NCBI GenBank assembly: GCA_964475985.1
Contig: CAYYYP010000005.1
Coordinates: forward strand, 1-64,000
Length of the DNA: 64,000 bases
DNA from: CAYYYP01 sp964475985
GTDB lineage: Bacteria > Bdellovibrionota > UBA1018 > CAYHWW01
Direction: 5' to 3'
Under the pieces are notes generated by a model. That model saw nothing but the letters and a program-made list of their open reading frames with translations. It was not told where the DNA came from and did not search any database. Positions 18,363-28,400 of the stretch are shown here, in pieces. Made by a program: the position numbers and the translations under genes. The number at the start of each line of letters is the position of its first letter. Positions within the stretch are counted from its first letter, which is position 1.

Positions 18363-18406
18363 AAAAAAAGCTCATTTTGAAATTCAATCAAAATGAGCTT
18401 TTTTTT
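18363..18406. terminator. bidirectional intrinsic terminator
   Basis: A perfect stem, GCTCATTTTGA paired with TCAAAATGAGC around a seven-base loop, is flanked by a run of seven A on the left and eight T on the right. It therefore works as an intrinsic terminator on either strand. It lies between the convergent genes ending at 18329 (plus) and 18437 (minus). Confidence 0.93.
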
Positions 18407-18436
18407 GCCTCTTCTTTTAAAAAAACTAATCAGAAA

Positions 18437-19129
18437 CTAAAGAGTATCCTCTTCAATTTCTTCAGAATCATCTTCAAGAATTTCTTCGTCTTCTGGGCTT
18501 GGCGGAACATAACCCTGCGCCGGACGGATGATTCTTTTTAGAATATCCACGTGGGAAGCATCCCAAAGCTCACCACGCCTTTGGCCCTCGGGCTGAACGA
18601 TCATGGCACGACCATTGGTGCCGTAGTCATTCACAAACTTACCTAACCTTCCACCTTTTCGGTCCCAGACGATGTCGCCAGGATAACGCATTTGATCGGC
18701 GGGAACTTTCATGAGGGCAGGAACCGCCGTAACGGGACCTGCAGCGTCTTCATATTCTTCTGCTTTCACGCCGAGCCGTGTGACATCAATCTTTTTTGGA
18801 GGTGCTTTAGGTGTCCATGCCTTCGGGGGCGGAGCAGCTACGGCTGGCTGAGCTCCGGGAGGGCCCGCGGGACGGGTTGGAGCGCCACCAAAACCTGGTC
18901 GCACAGGACCCGTGGGTTGGACAACGGCCGCTGGTTTGGTTACCGCTGGGGATTTTTTGGCTGCCACATCTTTTCCATTTTTAGTGTCGGCGGATTTTGC
19001 CGAGGTGAGTCTGGACTTAGCCGTTTTTGAGGTGTCCTTGGCGGAAGCTTTATGGGACTTCGCGTCTACTTTAATCGGCTTTTTAGGCGCCGATTTTCCC
19101 GTATTTTTTGCAGTTTGCTTTGTAGGCAT
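18437..19129 (-). CDS. protein with histone-H1-like Lys/Ala tail, unknown
   Basis: About 230 residues from the ATG at 19129, which has AAGGAT just upstream; ten earlier codons are open but lack this site. The first 70 residues are rich in Lys, Ala, Thr and Ser (PTKQTAKNTGKSAPKK), like bacterial histone H1-like tails. A Pro/Ala/Gly-rich linker follows. The C-terminal 100 residues look folded (MRYPGDIVWDRKGGRLGKF, then GELWDASHVDIL), and the end is very acidic (EDEEILEDDSEEIEED). The basic-to-acidic layout suggests nucleic-acid or protein binding; no family is recognised. Confidence 0.55.
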   Translation of the reverse strand: MPTKQTAKNTGKSAPKKPIKVDAKSHKASAKDTSKTAKSRLTSAKSADTKNGKDVAAKKSPAVTKPAAVVQPTGPVRPGFGGAPTRPAGPPGAQPAVAAPPPKAWTPKAPPKKIDVTRLGVKAEEYEDAAGPVTAVPALMKVPADQMRYPGDIVWDRKGGRLGKFVNDYGTNGRAMIVQPEGQRRGELWDASHVDILKRIIRPAQGYVPPSPEDEEILEDDSEEIEEDTL

Positions 19130-19262
19130 GAAATCCTTATCCCTGCGCATTGAATGCACGTCAACTGAAAAGAATCAGGATTTTAGCTAACCCCCAGGTA
19201 AAAGCTACTGCCTTTATTTTCCCCTTCAACCGGCCGATCCCTGGAAGGTCAGGTGGGAAATC

Positions 19263-20735
19263 ATGAACAACGACAAAGCGGCAAGCCTTAAAGAGCTTCT
19301 GAAGTCCATTCTTAACTCCTTTATGGACCTTTGCGAGTGCGACGGCGGCGCTATTTTTACTCTAAAGACCATAGATGGCCAGCCGCACTTGGTATTTGAA
19401 GCAATGATCACCCGAAGCATTCACCTCTCCTCCGTGCCAAGCCATTTGCAAAATCTTAATTTTCACCTCAATAGTACAAGTTTAGTTTCAAAGACTGCCA
19501 GGGATCGCGCCCTTTTGAACGTACCTACGGACCAAATCAAAAAACACGTTTCAAAGACTGTCGATCAGATTTTAAACTATGAAACTAAAAACATGCTTTC
19601 GGCACCCCTCGTCACCCCGCGGGGTGATTTGGTAGGTGTAGTTCAGCTTTTGAATAAAATCCCACCGCCGCAAAAAGCGAATGCAAATTTTGACCGCCGG
19701 GATGAAAGGTTTTGCAACATCATGGCCGGTCAGGCGGCCTTAGCCATCGAGAACAGCCTTTTACTGGTAGAGCAAGAAAACCTTCTCGACGGATTTGTGC
19801 AGGCTTGCGTAACCGCCATTGAATCAAGGGATCCGGTAACCTCAGGGCACAGTAACCGCGTTTGCAATTACACGGTCACCCTTGCGGAGGCGGTAAACCG
19901 CGCCCATACCGGCAGCCTTAAGGATCTAAATTTTTCTCCTCAGCAAATTCGGGAGATCAGATACGCCGCCATGCTTCATGACGTTGGAAAAATTTCCGTT
20001 AAAGAGGCTGTTCTTAACAAAGAAAAAAAACTTCACGCTTGGGAATTAGAACTCATTCGTATGCGCCTGAAACTTATGCGGGCTTCACTTCTGGTAAATC
20101 CTTCCGCAAATCGCGGAATCATTACCGCGCAAAATGGCCCAATTGACGTGCAGAAAAAAATCAAAAGTTTAGAAAGTGCTTGGGAGCTTATTTCCAAAGC
20201 GAACGAACCGACAATTTTAGCGGAAAACGCATCATCCCAGCTGGAGGATTTATTATCGATCTGTGTTGAAGGATTTGATGGCGAAAATCTTTTGGCGCTG
20301 ACGAATGATGAGAAATTTAGATTATCCATTCCAAAGGGGTCCCTCACAAAGGAAGAGCGCCTAGAAATTGAACGGCATGTGACCCATACCTACGAAATCC
20401 TAAAAATGGTGCCGTGGAGCAAGGGCCTTGAAGCGGTGCCAGAAATTGCGTTTAAGCATCATGAAAAATTAGACGGCACCGGTTACCCCCATCACTGTCC
20501 CTCACATTCCATCCCCCTTCAAAGCCGAATGCTTAGCATTTGCGATATTTACGACGCCCTAACGGCCGATGATCGTCCCTACAAACGGGCGCTGCCCGCC
20601 GAACGAGCATTGGATATCCTATCAAACGAAGTGAAGTCGGGAAAACTTGACCAAGACCTCTTCACTTTATTTTTAGAGGCGAAGGTTTTTGAAACCTATA
20701 CATGGGCCGATAAAAAGGATCGCAAAGCCGCCTAA
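19263..20735 (+). CDS. GAF-HD-GYP c-di-GMP phosphodiesterase
   Basis: 490 residues. Residues 1-165 are a GAF sensor domain (LCECDGGAIFTL, later MLSAPLVTPRGDLVGVVQLLNK). The rest is an HD-GYP domain, which breaks down cyclic di-GMP. Key parts are GHSNRV (195-200), HD at 239-240 in MLHDVGK, HHE at 399-401 and DGTGYP at 404-409, all intact. About 100 extra residues (roughly 255-355) separate the HD motif from the helix leading to HHE, more than in typical HD-GYP domains. It has no membrane segment, so it acts in the cytosol. It converges on psd with 4 bases between stops. Confidence 0.88.
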   Translation: MNNDKAASLKELLKSILNSFMDLCECDGGAIFTLKTIDGQPHLVFEAMITRSIHLSSVPSHLQNLNFHLNSTSLVSKTARDRALLNVPTDQIKKHVSKTVDQILNYETKNMLSAPLVTPRGDLVGVVQLLNKIPPPQKANANFDRRDERFCNIMAGQAALAIENSLLLVEQENLLDGFVQACVTAIESRDPVTSGHSNRVCNYTVTLAEAVNRAHTGSLKDLNFSPQQIREIRYAAMLHDVGKISVKEAVLNKEKKLHAWELELIRMRLKLMRASLLVNPSANRGIITAQNGPIDVQKKIKSLESAWELISKANEPTILAENASSQLEDLLSICVEGFDGENLLALTNDEKFRLSIPKGSLTKEERLEIERHVTHTYEILKMVPWSKGLEAVPEIAFKHHEKLDGTGYPHHCPSHSIPLQSRMLSICDIYDALTADDRPYKRALPAERALDILSNEVKSGKLDQDLFTLFLEAKVFETYTWADKKDRKAA

Positions 20736-20739
20736 AAAA

Positions 20740-21687
20740 TCATTTAGGAGCTGCCGTACCAAAGGCTTCCCCAAGCTTTAAAAAAACTTCCATGCCCTTT
20801 TGCGAGTGTTCCAAAACATCGGAATCCACCGTAAGTGCGCCCGGCGCAAACAGCAACAGAACAGTAGACGCACCAAAGGTGAAGTAGCCCTTTTCTTGTC
20901 CTCGGCTAAAGTGCCTTGAATTTTTTTTACGGTAACTTTGATGAATGCGGCCAACGCAGAGGGCGCCAACTTCTATGTAGAGAACTTTGCCAAAACTCTT
21001 AGTTTGTAAAAGGGTCATTTCCCGTTCGTTGTCTTCAAAAATGGTGGGCCGCTTCACCATGGCAATGGGATTTACCGAGTGTAATGCGCCTTCAATGCGT
21101 TGCGACTGGATTACTTCGCCATCATCAAAAAAATGAAAGCGATGGTAATCCACGGGACAAAGCCTCGCCACAACCAGGGTACCTCCAGAAAATAATGAGA
21201 AGAGGTCCTTGCGTTCACCAAGAAGTCGTTTCAGCGATAGTTTGGTATCGCCCTTAACGGAAGCCGGTAGGTACGCGCTTGCCGTAATTTTTTCGGTGAT
21301 TAAGTAACGAGCTTCGGCCGGAGCGCCAAGTCGCGCGGGCTCCTTTGGGTAGGACCGCATTCCTGGCCTAAATTTTCGAATGAAAAAATCGTTAAAGGAA
21401 CTAAAGCCATTAGGCGGCACCTCATATTGTGACACGGGAATTTCAAAAGCCTCAATGAAACTCTCGATGCGAGCGCGACTAAAACTTGAGTCGTTGTACA
21501 ACCCGTACAGATGGCTCAAAGGTTTCCTACTCAAGAGGGCGCGCTCTAATATATATCCAGGCTTAGTTTGATAAAGGAATCTTACACCATCACCGCCATA
21601 AACTTTTTCCTCCCGAATCATTTGATGACTTCGGTCAAAAAAGTGGATGGCATCGGTAGGCGAAGAGATTGCTGGGAAAAGAGGCAT
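20740..21687 (-). CDS. psd: phosphatidylserine decarboxylase
   Basis: About 315 residues starting at the ATG at 21687; the frame is open further upstream, but that part is antisense to the divergent gene. It makes phosphatidylethanolamine at the inner membrane and cuts itself to create a pyruvoyl group. The family motifs FSSFNDFFIRKFRPG, CPVDYHRFHF and GYFTFGAST are seen. The self-cleavage site, usually Gly-Ser-Thr, is here Gly272-Ala273-Ser274-Thr275. The SFNDFF pattern and this length suggest the longer (clostridial or eukaryote-like) Psd subfamily rather than the E. coli type. Confidence 0.9.
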   Translation of the reverse strand: MPLFPAISSPTDAIHFFDRSHQMIREEKVYGGDGVRFLYQTKPGYILERALLSRKPLSHLYGLYNDSSFSRARIESFIEAFEIPVSQYEVPPNGFSSFNDFFIRKFRPGMRSYPKEPARLGAPAEARYLITEKITASAYLPASVKGDTKLSLKRLLGERKDLFSLFSGGTLVVARLCPVDYHRFHFFDDGEVIQSQRIEGALHSVNPIAMVKRPTIFEDNEREMTLLQTKSFGKVLYIEVGALCVGRIHQSYRKKNSRHFSRGQEKGYFTFGASTVLLLFAPGALTVDSDVLEHSQKGMEVFLKLGEAFGTAAPK

Positions 21688-21759
21688 GAATTTAGTCCTA
21701 AGGGCTTTCAAGTTTTTACGTTGCCGAACACCGAAAGATATTTCTACACTAAAGAACGA

Positions 21760-22197
21760 ATGATCAAATTGAACTACGCACTGCTCGCCCATGGCATCTC
21801 CATAGATAAAACCACCGGCTCCCTTACACTTTACAGTGTTCTTGAGGATATTCACATTCCTAAAGAAAGGTTGCCCATCGTCATCCCGGAAATTTTTTTC
21901 GTGGGTTCCTTTACGAAGCTTGATCCAAAACTTGAGGCCATGGACTTCAACTTGGAATACATTCTGCCAGACGGCGAGGTTCACCCCGTAAGCTCCGGTA
22001 CGGCGCAATTTCACCCTCAGGCAAATAAACTGCTGTTTAACGTGCGGTTTAACGGGTTTCCCATAAAAGATATCGGCCGAAATAAATTTCGCATTACTTG
22101 GTGGTGGGGAGGCGCTCGCTCTGAAGCCAATGAAGCAAGCTTTGAACTTTTCATCGACGTCATTGCCGTGGCGGAAATCGCGCAGCTTAAAAATTAA
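21760..22197 (+). CDS. small conserved protein, DUF6941-like
   Basis: 145 residues from the ATG at 21760. The frame is open back to 21568, but that upstream part overlaps psd on the other strand and looks unlike protein. The sequence begins IKLNYALLAHGISIDKTTGSL and continues with short beta strands, as in proteins of the DUF6941 group, whose function is unknown. There is no signal peptide or membrane segment. It is divergent from psd with 72 bases between starts and converges on topA with 3 bases between stops. Confidence 0.55.
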   Translation: MIKLNYALLAHGISIDKTTGSLTLYSVLEDIHIPKERLPIVIPEIFFVGSFTKLDPKLEAMDFNLEYILPDGEVHPVSSGTAQFHPQANKLLFNVRFNGFPIKDIGRNKFRITWWWGGARSEANEASFELFIDVIAVAEIAQLKN

Positions 22198-22200
22198 TTT

Positions 22201-24888
22201 TTAGGTGGGAGGAATTTCGGAAAGGGCCGCATTCATTTGGCGGCGTTTAACTTCCGCCACCAATAGCTCTGCTCCATAATCGCTGACCACTAATGCACCT
22301 TCCGATGGCCTAAACCGCAATGCGTCATGCGTAATGCATTCATCGATTAAACTTTGCACCTGGTTCACTGTCATATCCTTAAATACACCAAAGCTTTTCA
22401 GCCCGGTTAATGGCACACCCTGCCAGCCGGAAATCTCTGCGCGTAAAAAACCACAAAGCGCTTCACCGGAGAAACGAGACCCCAAAGGAAAGGGTATAAC
22501 ACCCTGCTTTGGCAAACCGTTGAGTCGCGCAATAGCGCCTAAAACTACCCAGTGCTGATCCGTGAGCGTAAAGGGCGGCTTGATGGTTTTATACGCAGCT
22601 TCTCTCACCGGTTTAACGGGGGCCGGCGTGCGGGACGCACTGGCCGTTGACCCCTGAGCTTGCTTTTTGAATGAGCCAGTCGCGGCCCCCGGCAGCTCCC
22701 ACTCCCCCGTTTCCCGGTTCCGGAAAACCACCACGTCTTTTTGATCAGGGTGCTGAGAGGTCCTAGTGCATTTCAGAAAGTTTCCGCCCTTTACTTTTTT
22801 AGACGGCACTTTTTCCATTTCAGATTGGCAAGCCGGACACTTAAAACTTGAGAAATCCTGATACCACGCAATGTCTTCACAACCCGGGTGGGTGCACTTC
22901 CAATATAATTTTTTGTTTTTAGAAATTCTGAGGTCAAGGGCGCCGTGCCCCTGAGTGCAGAGCGGTAATGCGCCGGCCTTTTTCGCCTTTTTATAGCCTT
23001 TTTCAAGCAGGAGCTGGAGATTTTCCGGAAGCTCTGAGTGGGGCTTCCAAGACGTCATGCCTTCTGATTTTTCTTCCGAAAAAAAACCTCTCGGTTTTTG
23101 TTCTGGCGGGTTTGCCGCATTGCTTAAAATTTCAGTCTTAAAATCTTCATAAAAATCTTTCAAATATTGTGACCAATCCCTTTTGCCTTCGGCAATTTCA
23201 TCTAAGCTATCTTCCATCCTCGCCGTGAATTCTACATTCACGAGGCGAGAAACATTTTGCATGAGAAATTCGTCGCATTTAAGGCCAAGGGGAGTTGGAA
23301 GAAGCAGTGACTTTTCAAGTACAACGTATTCACGCTCTTTAATGGTCTTGATGGTGGAAGCGTAAGTACTAGGCCGCCCCACCCCCTTTGCCTCCATTAA
23401 TTGAATCAGTTTAGCTTCGGAATACCGCGGCGGTGGTTGCGTTTTTCGTTCTTCATCCGAAATTTTTTCTACGGATAGATTTTGTTTTTCTTTAAGCCCT
23501 GACGGCAAGAGAACGTCTTCGTCGGCGTAATCCCAGAACTTTTGCCAACCATCAAATACCATCCGGCTTCCGAGGGCCTCAAGTAGGTAGACATCAGCGC
23601 CTATGGAAATCGTTGTTTTGGCCACCCGGCTCGCGGTTGCCTGGCAGGCCATGGTGCGCTTCCAAATCAGTTCATAAAGTTTAAGCTGATCAGCGTCTAA
23701 CGTTGCGTTGGCATTGGCTGGCAAAAAATCCATTTTGCTGGGACGAATGGCTTCGTGGGCCTCTTGGGCCGCACCCTTAGCTGCAAATACATTTGGTTTA
23801 TCCGGTAAATACTCAACCCCGGCAAGTTTGAGTTGGGCGCGAATGGCTTCCACCGCTTCGGCGCTCAGGGAAGGTGAGTCCGTTCGCATGTAAGTAATGT
23901 GCCCCGCCTCATAGAGGTCTTGAGCTAAACGCATACTGCGTTCAGGAGAAAATCTAAGCCTTGAAGAAGCGTATTGCTGCAAAGTACTGGTGACAAAAGG
24001 TGGCGGTGCGCGCCTTACTTGCTCTTCGTCTTTTATGGATTCGATGATGTGGGTATGAGCTTTAAGCTTAGCCAATATTTCGACAACTTCTTCGCGAGAG
24101 AATAAGCGACCGACATCCTTGGTTTTGGAATCCTTGGCATCAGAAGGGCTGCCATGACTTTCGTCGATTTGCGGTATGGATTTAGGCACGGGGTTTTTAA
24201 GGCCTACGAACTGCGCCTCAAGTCCGCCCTGGTACAGCGCCTTAATGACCCAGTAGGTTTTAGCCTCAAATTTTAGCCTCTCGCGCTCACGCTCACACAC
24301 AAAATGCAAAGCAATGGATTGGACCCGGCCAGCACTTTTTCCGCCAGTGCTGGCTTTAAGCATCGGACTTACTTCAAAACCCACAAGCTTATCCAAGCAC
24401 TGCCTTGCCCTTTGGGCTTCAATGAGGTGGTCGTTGAGAGTTCTTGGATTAGCGAGGGCTTCTTTGAGTGCCCGGGCGGTGATTTGTGTAAATTGAATCC
24501 GTTTAAAATTTTTCGGACTTAATTTGAGAAGCCTTGCGATATGCCAAGCGATGGCCTCGCCCTCTCGGTCCGGGTCCATGGCGAGTAAAATCGCACCCTC
24601 TTGTTTAGGTATGGAGGCGCACACTTGTTTTAATTTAGCTAAAGTTTTTTGGGCCCGCGCGTCACGAAGCTCGTAATCACAATGAACACCACTCTCTTCG
24701 AACTGAAATCCCCAGCGCTTAGGACCGGAGTTGGCAAGCGCCGTAAGGTGGCCGATGCTGGCCTCCACACTCCACTGAGTGGCATCTGGGGCATGAGCCT
24801 GCCTTCCTTCCGCTTCGCTTAATTGGGAAAGAATTTTTTTCAGCGTTTTTAATTTTCCGGGGCTTTCAACAATGAGCAGTCGTTTCAT
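22201..24888 (-). CDS. topA: DNA topoisomerase I with C-terminal RQC-like domain
   Basis: 895 residues. The Toprim domain has E9 in VESPGK and DPDREGE (105-111). The catalytic tyrosine is Y333 in ITYMRTDS. Type IA topoisomerases relax negative supercoils. Zinc-ribbon-like segments follow (C644 to C670; CPACQSE at 684-690 and C707). After a Pro/Ala/Ser linker, residues about 775-885 resemble the RQC winged-helix domain of RecQ helicases: HWVVLGAIARLNG, then LKSFGVFKDMT, then LIDECITHDALRF and LVVSDYGAELL. That domain is not part of standard TopA. The gene is divergent from apt (45 bases). Confidence 0.95.
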   Translation of the reverse strand: MKRLLIVESPGKLKTLKKILSQLSEAEGRQAHAPDATQWSVEASIGHLTALANSGPKRWGFQFEESGVHCDYELRDARAQKTLAKLKQVCASIPKQEGAILLAMDPDREGEAIAWHIARLLKLSPKNFKRIQFTQITARALKEALANPRTLNDHLIEAQRARQCLDKLVGFEVSPMLKASTGGKSAGRVQSIALHFVCERERERLKFEAKTYWVIKALYQGGLEAQFVGLKNPVPKSIPQIDESHGSPSDAKDSKTKDVGRLFSREEVVEILAKLKAHTHIIESIKDEEQVRRAPPPFVTSTLQQYASSRLRFSPERSMRLAQDLYEAGHITYMRTDSPSLSAEAVEAIRAQLKLAGVEYLPDKPNVFAAKGAAQEAHEAIRPSKMDFLPANANATLDADQLKLYELIWKRTMACQATASRVAKTTISIGADVYLLEALGSRMVFDGWQKFWDYADEDVLLPSGLKEKQNLSVEKISDEERKTQPPPRYSEAKLIQLMEAKGVGRPSTYASTIKTIKEREYVVLEKSLLLPTPLGLKCDEFLMQNVSRLVNVEFTARMEDSLDEIAEGKRDWSQYLKDFYEDFKTEILSNAANPPEQKPRGFFSEEKSEGMTSWKPHSELPENLQLLLEKGYKKAKKAGALPLCTQGHGALDLRISKNKKLYWKCTHPGCEDIAWYQDFSSFKCPACQSEMEKVPSKKVKGGNFLKCTRTSQHPDQKDVVVFRNRETGEWELPGAATGSFKKQAQGSTASASRTPAPVKPVREAAYKTIKPPFTLTDQHWVVLGAIARLNGLPKQGVIPFPLGSRFSGEALCGFLRAEISGWQGVPLTGLKSFGVFKDMTVNQVQSLIDECITHDALRFRPSEGALVVSDYGAELLVAEVKRRQMNAALSEIPPT

Positions 24889-24933
24889 ATGTGGTTTACA
24901 AAAACATTCATACCGTGAAAGAGTCTATCCCAC

Positions 24934-25491
24934 ATGTCCATGAATCTTTTAAATTCACCCGAAAATCTTGAAAAACTCATCGCAATCGTTCCTGACTTTC
25001 CTACTAAGGGCGTTCTTTTTCGCGATATCACGCCACTCCTGGCTTCCAGCGAAGGTTTTGCCTTGGCGATTGATGCTTTGGTTCAAGACATCGACCTTTC
25101 AGAAATTGATTGCATTGCAGGGATTGAATCCCGCGGCTTCATCCTAGCTGCAGCGCTTGCCGTGAAGTTTAATAAAGGGTTTCTGCCTATCCGGAAAAAA
25201 GGCAAACTACCTCAACCCGTGATTTCGCAAAGTTACAACTTGGAATACGGAACGGACGTCTTAGAAATGCGTCCCTACAAACCGGTTTCCGAAGCCATTG
25301 CCAAAAAGCCACAAATTTTAGTGGTCGATGACGTCCTCGCCACGGGCGGCACAATTGCCGCAGCACTTAAGCTTTGCGAAAAGGCCGGCTACTTTGTGAA
25401 AGACATTTCCTTCCTTATCAATCTTGTGTACCTAAATACATTTCAATGGCAACAGACGCGTCCCAAAGCAGTATTCTCCTACAAAACATAA
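24934..25491 (+). CDS. apt: adenine phosphoribosyltransferase
   Basis: 185 residues, slightly longer than usual. It makes AMP from adenine and PRPP in purine salvage. The PRPP-binding motif is LVVDDVLATGGTI, and the N-terminal family sequence VPDFPTKGVLFRDITPLL is clear, as is GIESRGFILAAALA. The last 15 or so residues overlap the start of ccsBA by 46 bases, which suggests translational coupling of two functionally unrelated genes. Confidence 0.95.
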   Translation: MSMNLLNSPENLEKLIAIVPDFPTKGVLFRDITPLLASSEGFALAIDALVQDIDLSEIDCIAGIESRGFILAAALAVKFNKGFLPIRKKGKLPQPVISQSYNLEYGTDVLEMRPYKPVSEAIAKKPQILVVDDVLATGGTIAAALKLCEKAGYFVKDISFLINLVYLNTFQWQQTRPKAVFSYKT

Positions 25492-28400
25492 ATCGCCTCC
25501 TTTGGCGGGGGTATCGTTTTGGTGGCTCTCTAAAACTTGCCGTCGTGGTCATTGTTGGACTTGCGGCAACCTTAAGTTTTGCCACGGTTTATGAGTCCCT
25601 TCACGGAACCAAAGAAGTTCAGGCCATGGTTTATAACACTCCATGGTTCATTGCCCTGCTGACTTTGCTTGGCATCAACATCAGTTTTTCGGCGGCCCAA
25701 AGATTCCCGTGGAAAAAGCGGCTTCTAGGTTTTGTGATGGCCCACCTTGGCATCCTCATGCTGCTTTACGGCGGTGCGCTCACTAGGCTTTATGGCCTTG
25801 ATGGAACTCTTGCCCTAGAGCCGGGGGAGACCAGCAATCTCCTCACCATCGATGATCCACAAATTGAAATCTGGGATAAAAACAAAAAAGGTTTTGTTCT
25901 AAAAGACAGTTTAAGCCTGAAGTCAAACCGAGCGCCCCTCGAGCTGACCTTGAAATCTACGGACGGCGAACACCAAGTTAAGATTCTGCAGATTTTACCG
26001 AAAGCGGTTTCTAGCGTTGAGTTTCGTGAAGTAAAAACAAAATCCGAAAATCCTCCAGCGCTCCTTCTTGAACTTTCTAGCGTTTTTATGGGCATGAATG
26101 TGCGGCAATGGTTAAGGGCCGGCGACCCCCAGTGGGGAAACGTAACCCTGGGGTTAGCGAATTTAAGTTTTGTGGCTGACTCTAAAATGCGGCCCCTTAG
26201 CGCATCTGCGAATCCCCATAACAAAATGCCAGGTCCTGGCACACGCAACGAACTTCAGATTCTTGCGAATCCTGATCTGAGCCTTCGTTACGTTTTACGC
26301 TCTAAAAATGGCGAAAAAAAGGGCTCACTGAATGCGAGTGATTTGTCTAAGGCAAACCCCCAGTGGATTGAAACTGGATGGCGCGACATTAAGGTCAGGA
26401 TCGTAACTTTGGTACCTCATTCAGAACTCTTCCGGGAATACCGGGAGCCTTCGACAGAAGAACTCTCGAGGCAAAATGACTGGATCTCGGCACTTAAGCT
26501 TTCCTTTGACGGGGACGAAGCACGATTTGTGGAGTACCAAGACAGTCTTGAGTGGAACCAGTACCTCTTAAGATTTGGCCCTAAACTTGTGGCAATTCCC
26601 TTTTCTTTAACGCTTGAAAAATTTGAGATGGGAAAATATCCGGGGACCGATCGAGCAAAAACCTATTCGAGCTTTATTAAACTTACGGAACCCTCCCCTG
26701 AGTTTCGGGCGAAGTTAACGCCTGAGATGAAAGAAAGCATCCACATCACCATGAATGAACCTTTTGTTTACCGCGCCCTCACCTTTTACCAAGCAAGCTA
26801 TCAGGAAAACGAAGGCGAGGGGGCGACCTCAATTCTTAGTGTGGGTTTAGATCCCGGGCGCCGCATAAAATACTTCGGAAGTATTCTGCTCGTGCTAGGA
26901 ATTGTAGTCATGTTCTTCCAAAAAAGAGGTTTGAAATTTTTAATTCCAAAACGAATCCAAACAAAGTCTGAGTTTACAAAAACCGTAGGTGGTCTCGCTA
27001 CATTTCTCCTTTTATTTAGTTTCCTTTCAAGTGCTGCCCTATGCGGGAATGTACTTGCTCAGAGTACGGCGGAGGCCCCGCCAAGTTATGCGCTAAGTCT
27101 CTCCCTTGATTCACTTAACCCGCAGCAACGCGAAGCCCTTGACCTCCTTTCTCACCTTCCCCTTCAGAATGGGGGCCGCATCAAACCGTTAGATAGCTTT
27201 GCAAGGGATACGATTTTGTTCATCGCAGAGGGACGCCGCATCAGTACCGTTTCCGAATGGGACGCTAAACTTTCGCCTCTTCTTTTACTTAGGGATTGGC
27301 TTTTGTATGCGCAGCTCTGGAGCAGGCGTGAATTTATCCCCGTTAAAAAAGATTCCATAAAAGAGGGACTAGGGCTTCTTTTCAAAAAGCACCCTTACTA
27401 CTCACCGGCCGAGATCTTAGGGGCCGGAAAACTTCAGGCCGTGATGGCAAATTTCGGTGAACAACAGCGTTTAGGTCATAAACTAAATACCCTGGAAAAG
27501 GACATGCAGCGGGTTCTTGAAAAGGCTCAACTTTTCCATGGCATCACTTCGGGCACACTTTGGACGGTGCTTCCGGGGGAGCCCGCTTGGTTTTCCTTGG
27601 TTGAACCCCTAGCCATGACTTCAGGCGTAGGCCCGCTTCTAGCAAAGGCATTTGAAACCCTTTCGCCAGAGGACGCTAAAACTTTAGCAGCGGTACAAAT
27701 TTCACCACTGGCAAAAAACTCAAACGGTACGGATGCCACAGACGCCTCAATGCCGAGCCTTAAATCCTTGGCCGATAAATTAAATCGTGAAGTTCAATTC
27801 AATCGCTTAAGGCCGTTTCAAAAAAGTTGGATCCTTTACGGAATTGCATTTTTATTTTTACTTTTTGGCCGGATTTTTCAAGGAGGCAGATCAAACTTGA
27901 TTAAGGGTTTAGGCCTTGGTGCATTCATCGCGGCCTTTGCCATGCATACCTACGGTTTTGTTTTACGCTGTTTGCTTACGGGCCATCCTCCAGTGACAAA
28001 TATGTACGAGTCTACGGTTTGGGTTCCGTGGGGTGTTGCGATTTTTGCCTTAGGTATTTTTGTGGCTTACCGAAAACATCCACGGGCACTCATGGTCCTG
28101 CTGGCGGCCTCCTTAGTTTCCATGTTTGCGCTTATTCTTTCCGATAACGTTCCGGCAGTACTTGATCCAACCATCAGGCCCTTGGAACCAGTCCTTAGGA
28201 GCAACTATTGGCTCACCATCCATGTACTTACAATTACGCTCGCCTACGCAGCGTTTGCTCTGTCCTTGGGGCTCGGCAATCTGACCTTAGGTTATTACCT
28301 TTTTAAACCTCAAGAAAATGAAACCATTTCTGTTTATACAGAATTCACCTACCGTGCGGTTCAGGTGGGCGTAGTATTATTAGCGGCCGGCACGATTTTG

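Noticed and set aside
21568..21759. Upstream extension of the DUF6941-like gene
   Set aside because: It overlaps psd on the other strand and reads as antisense of conserved Psd sequence; the ATG at 21760 fits the family start.
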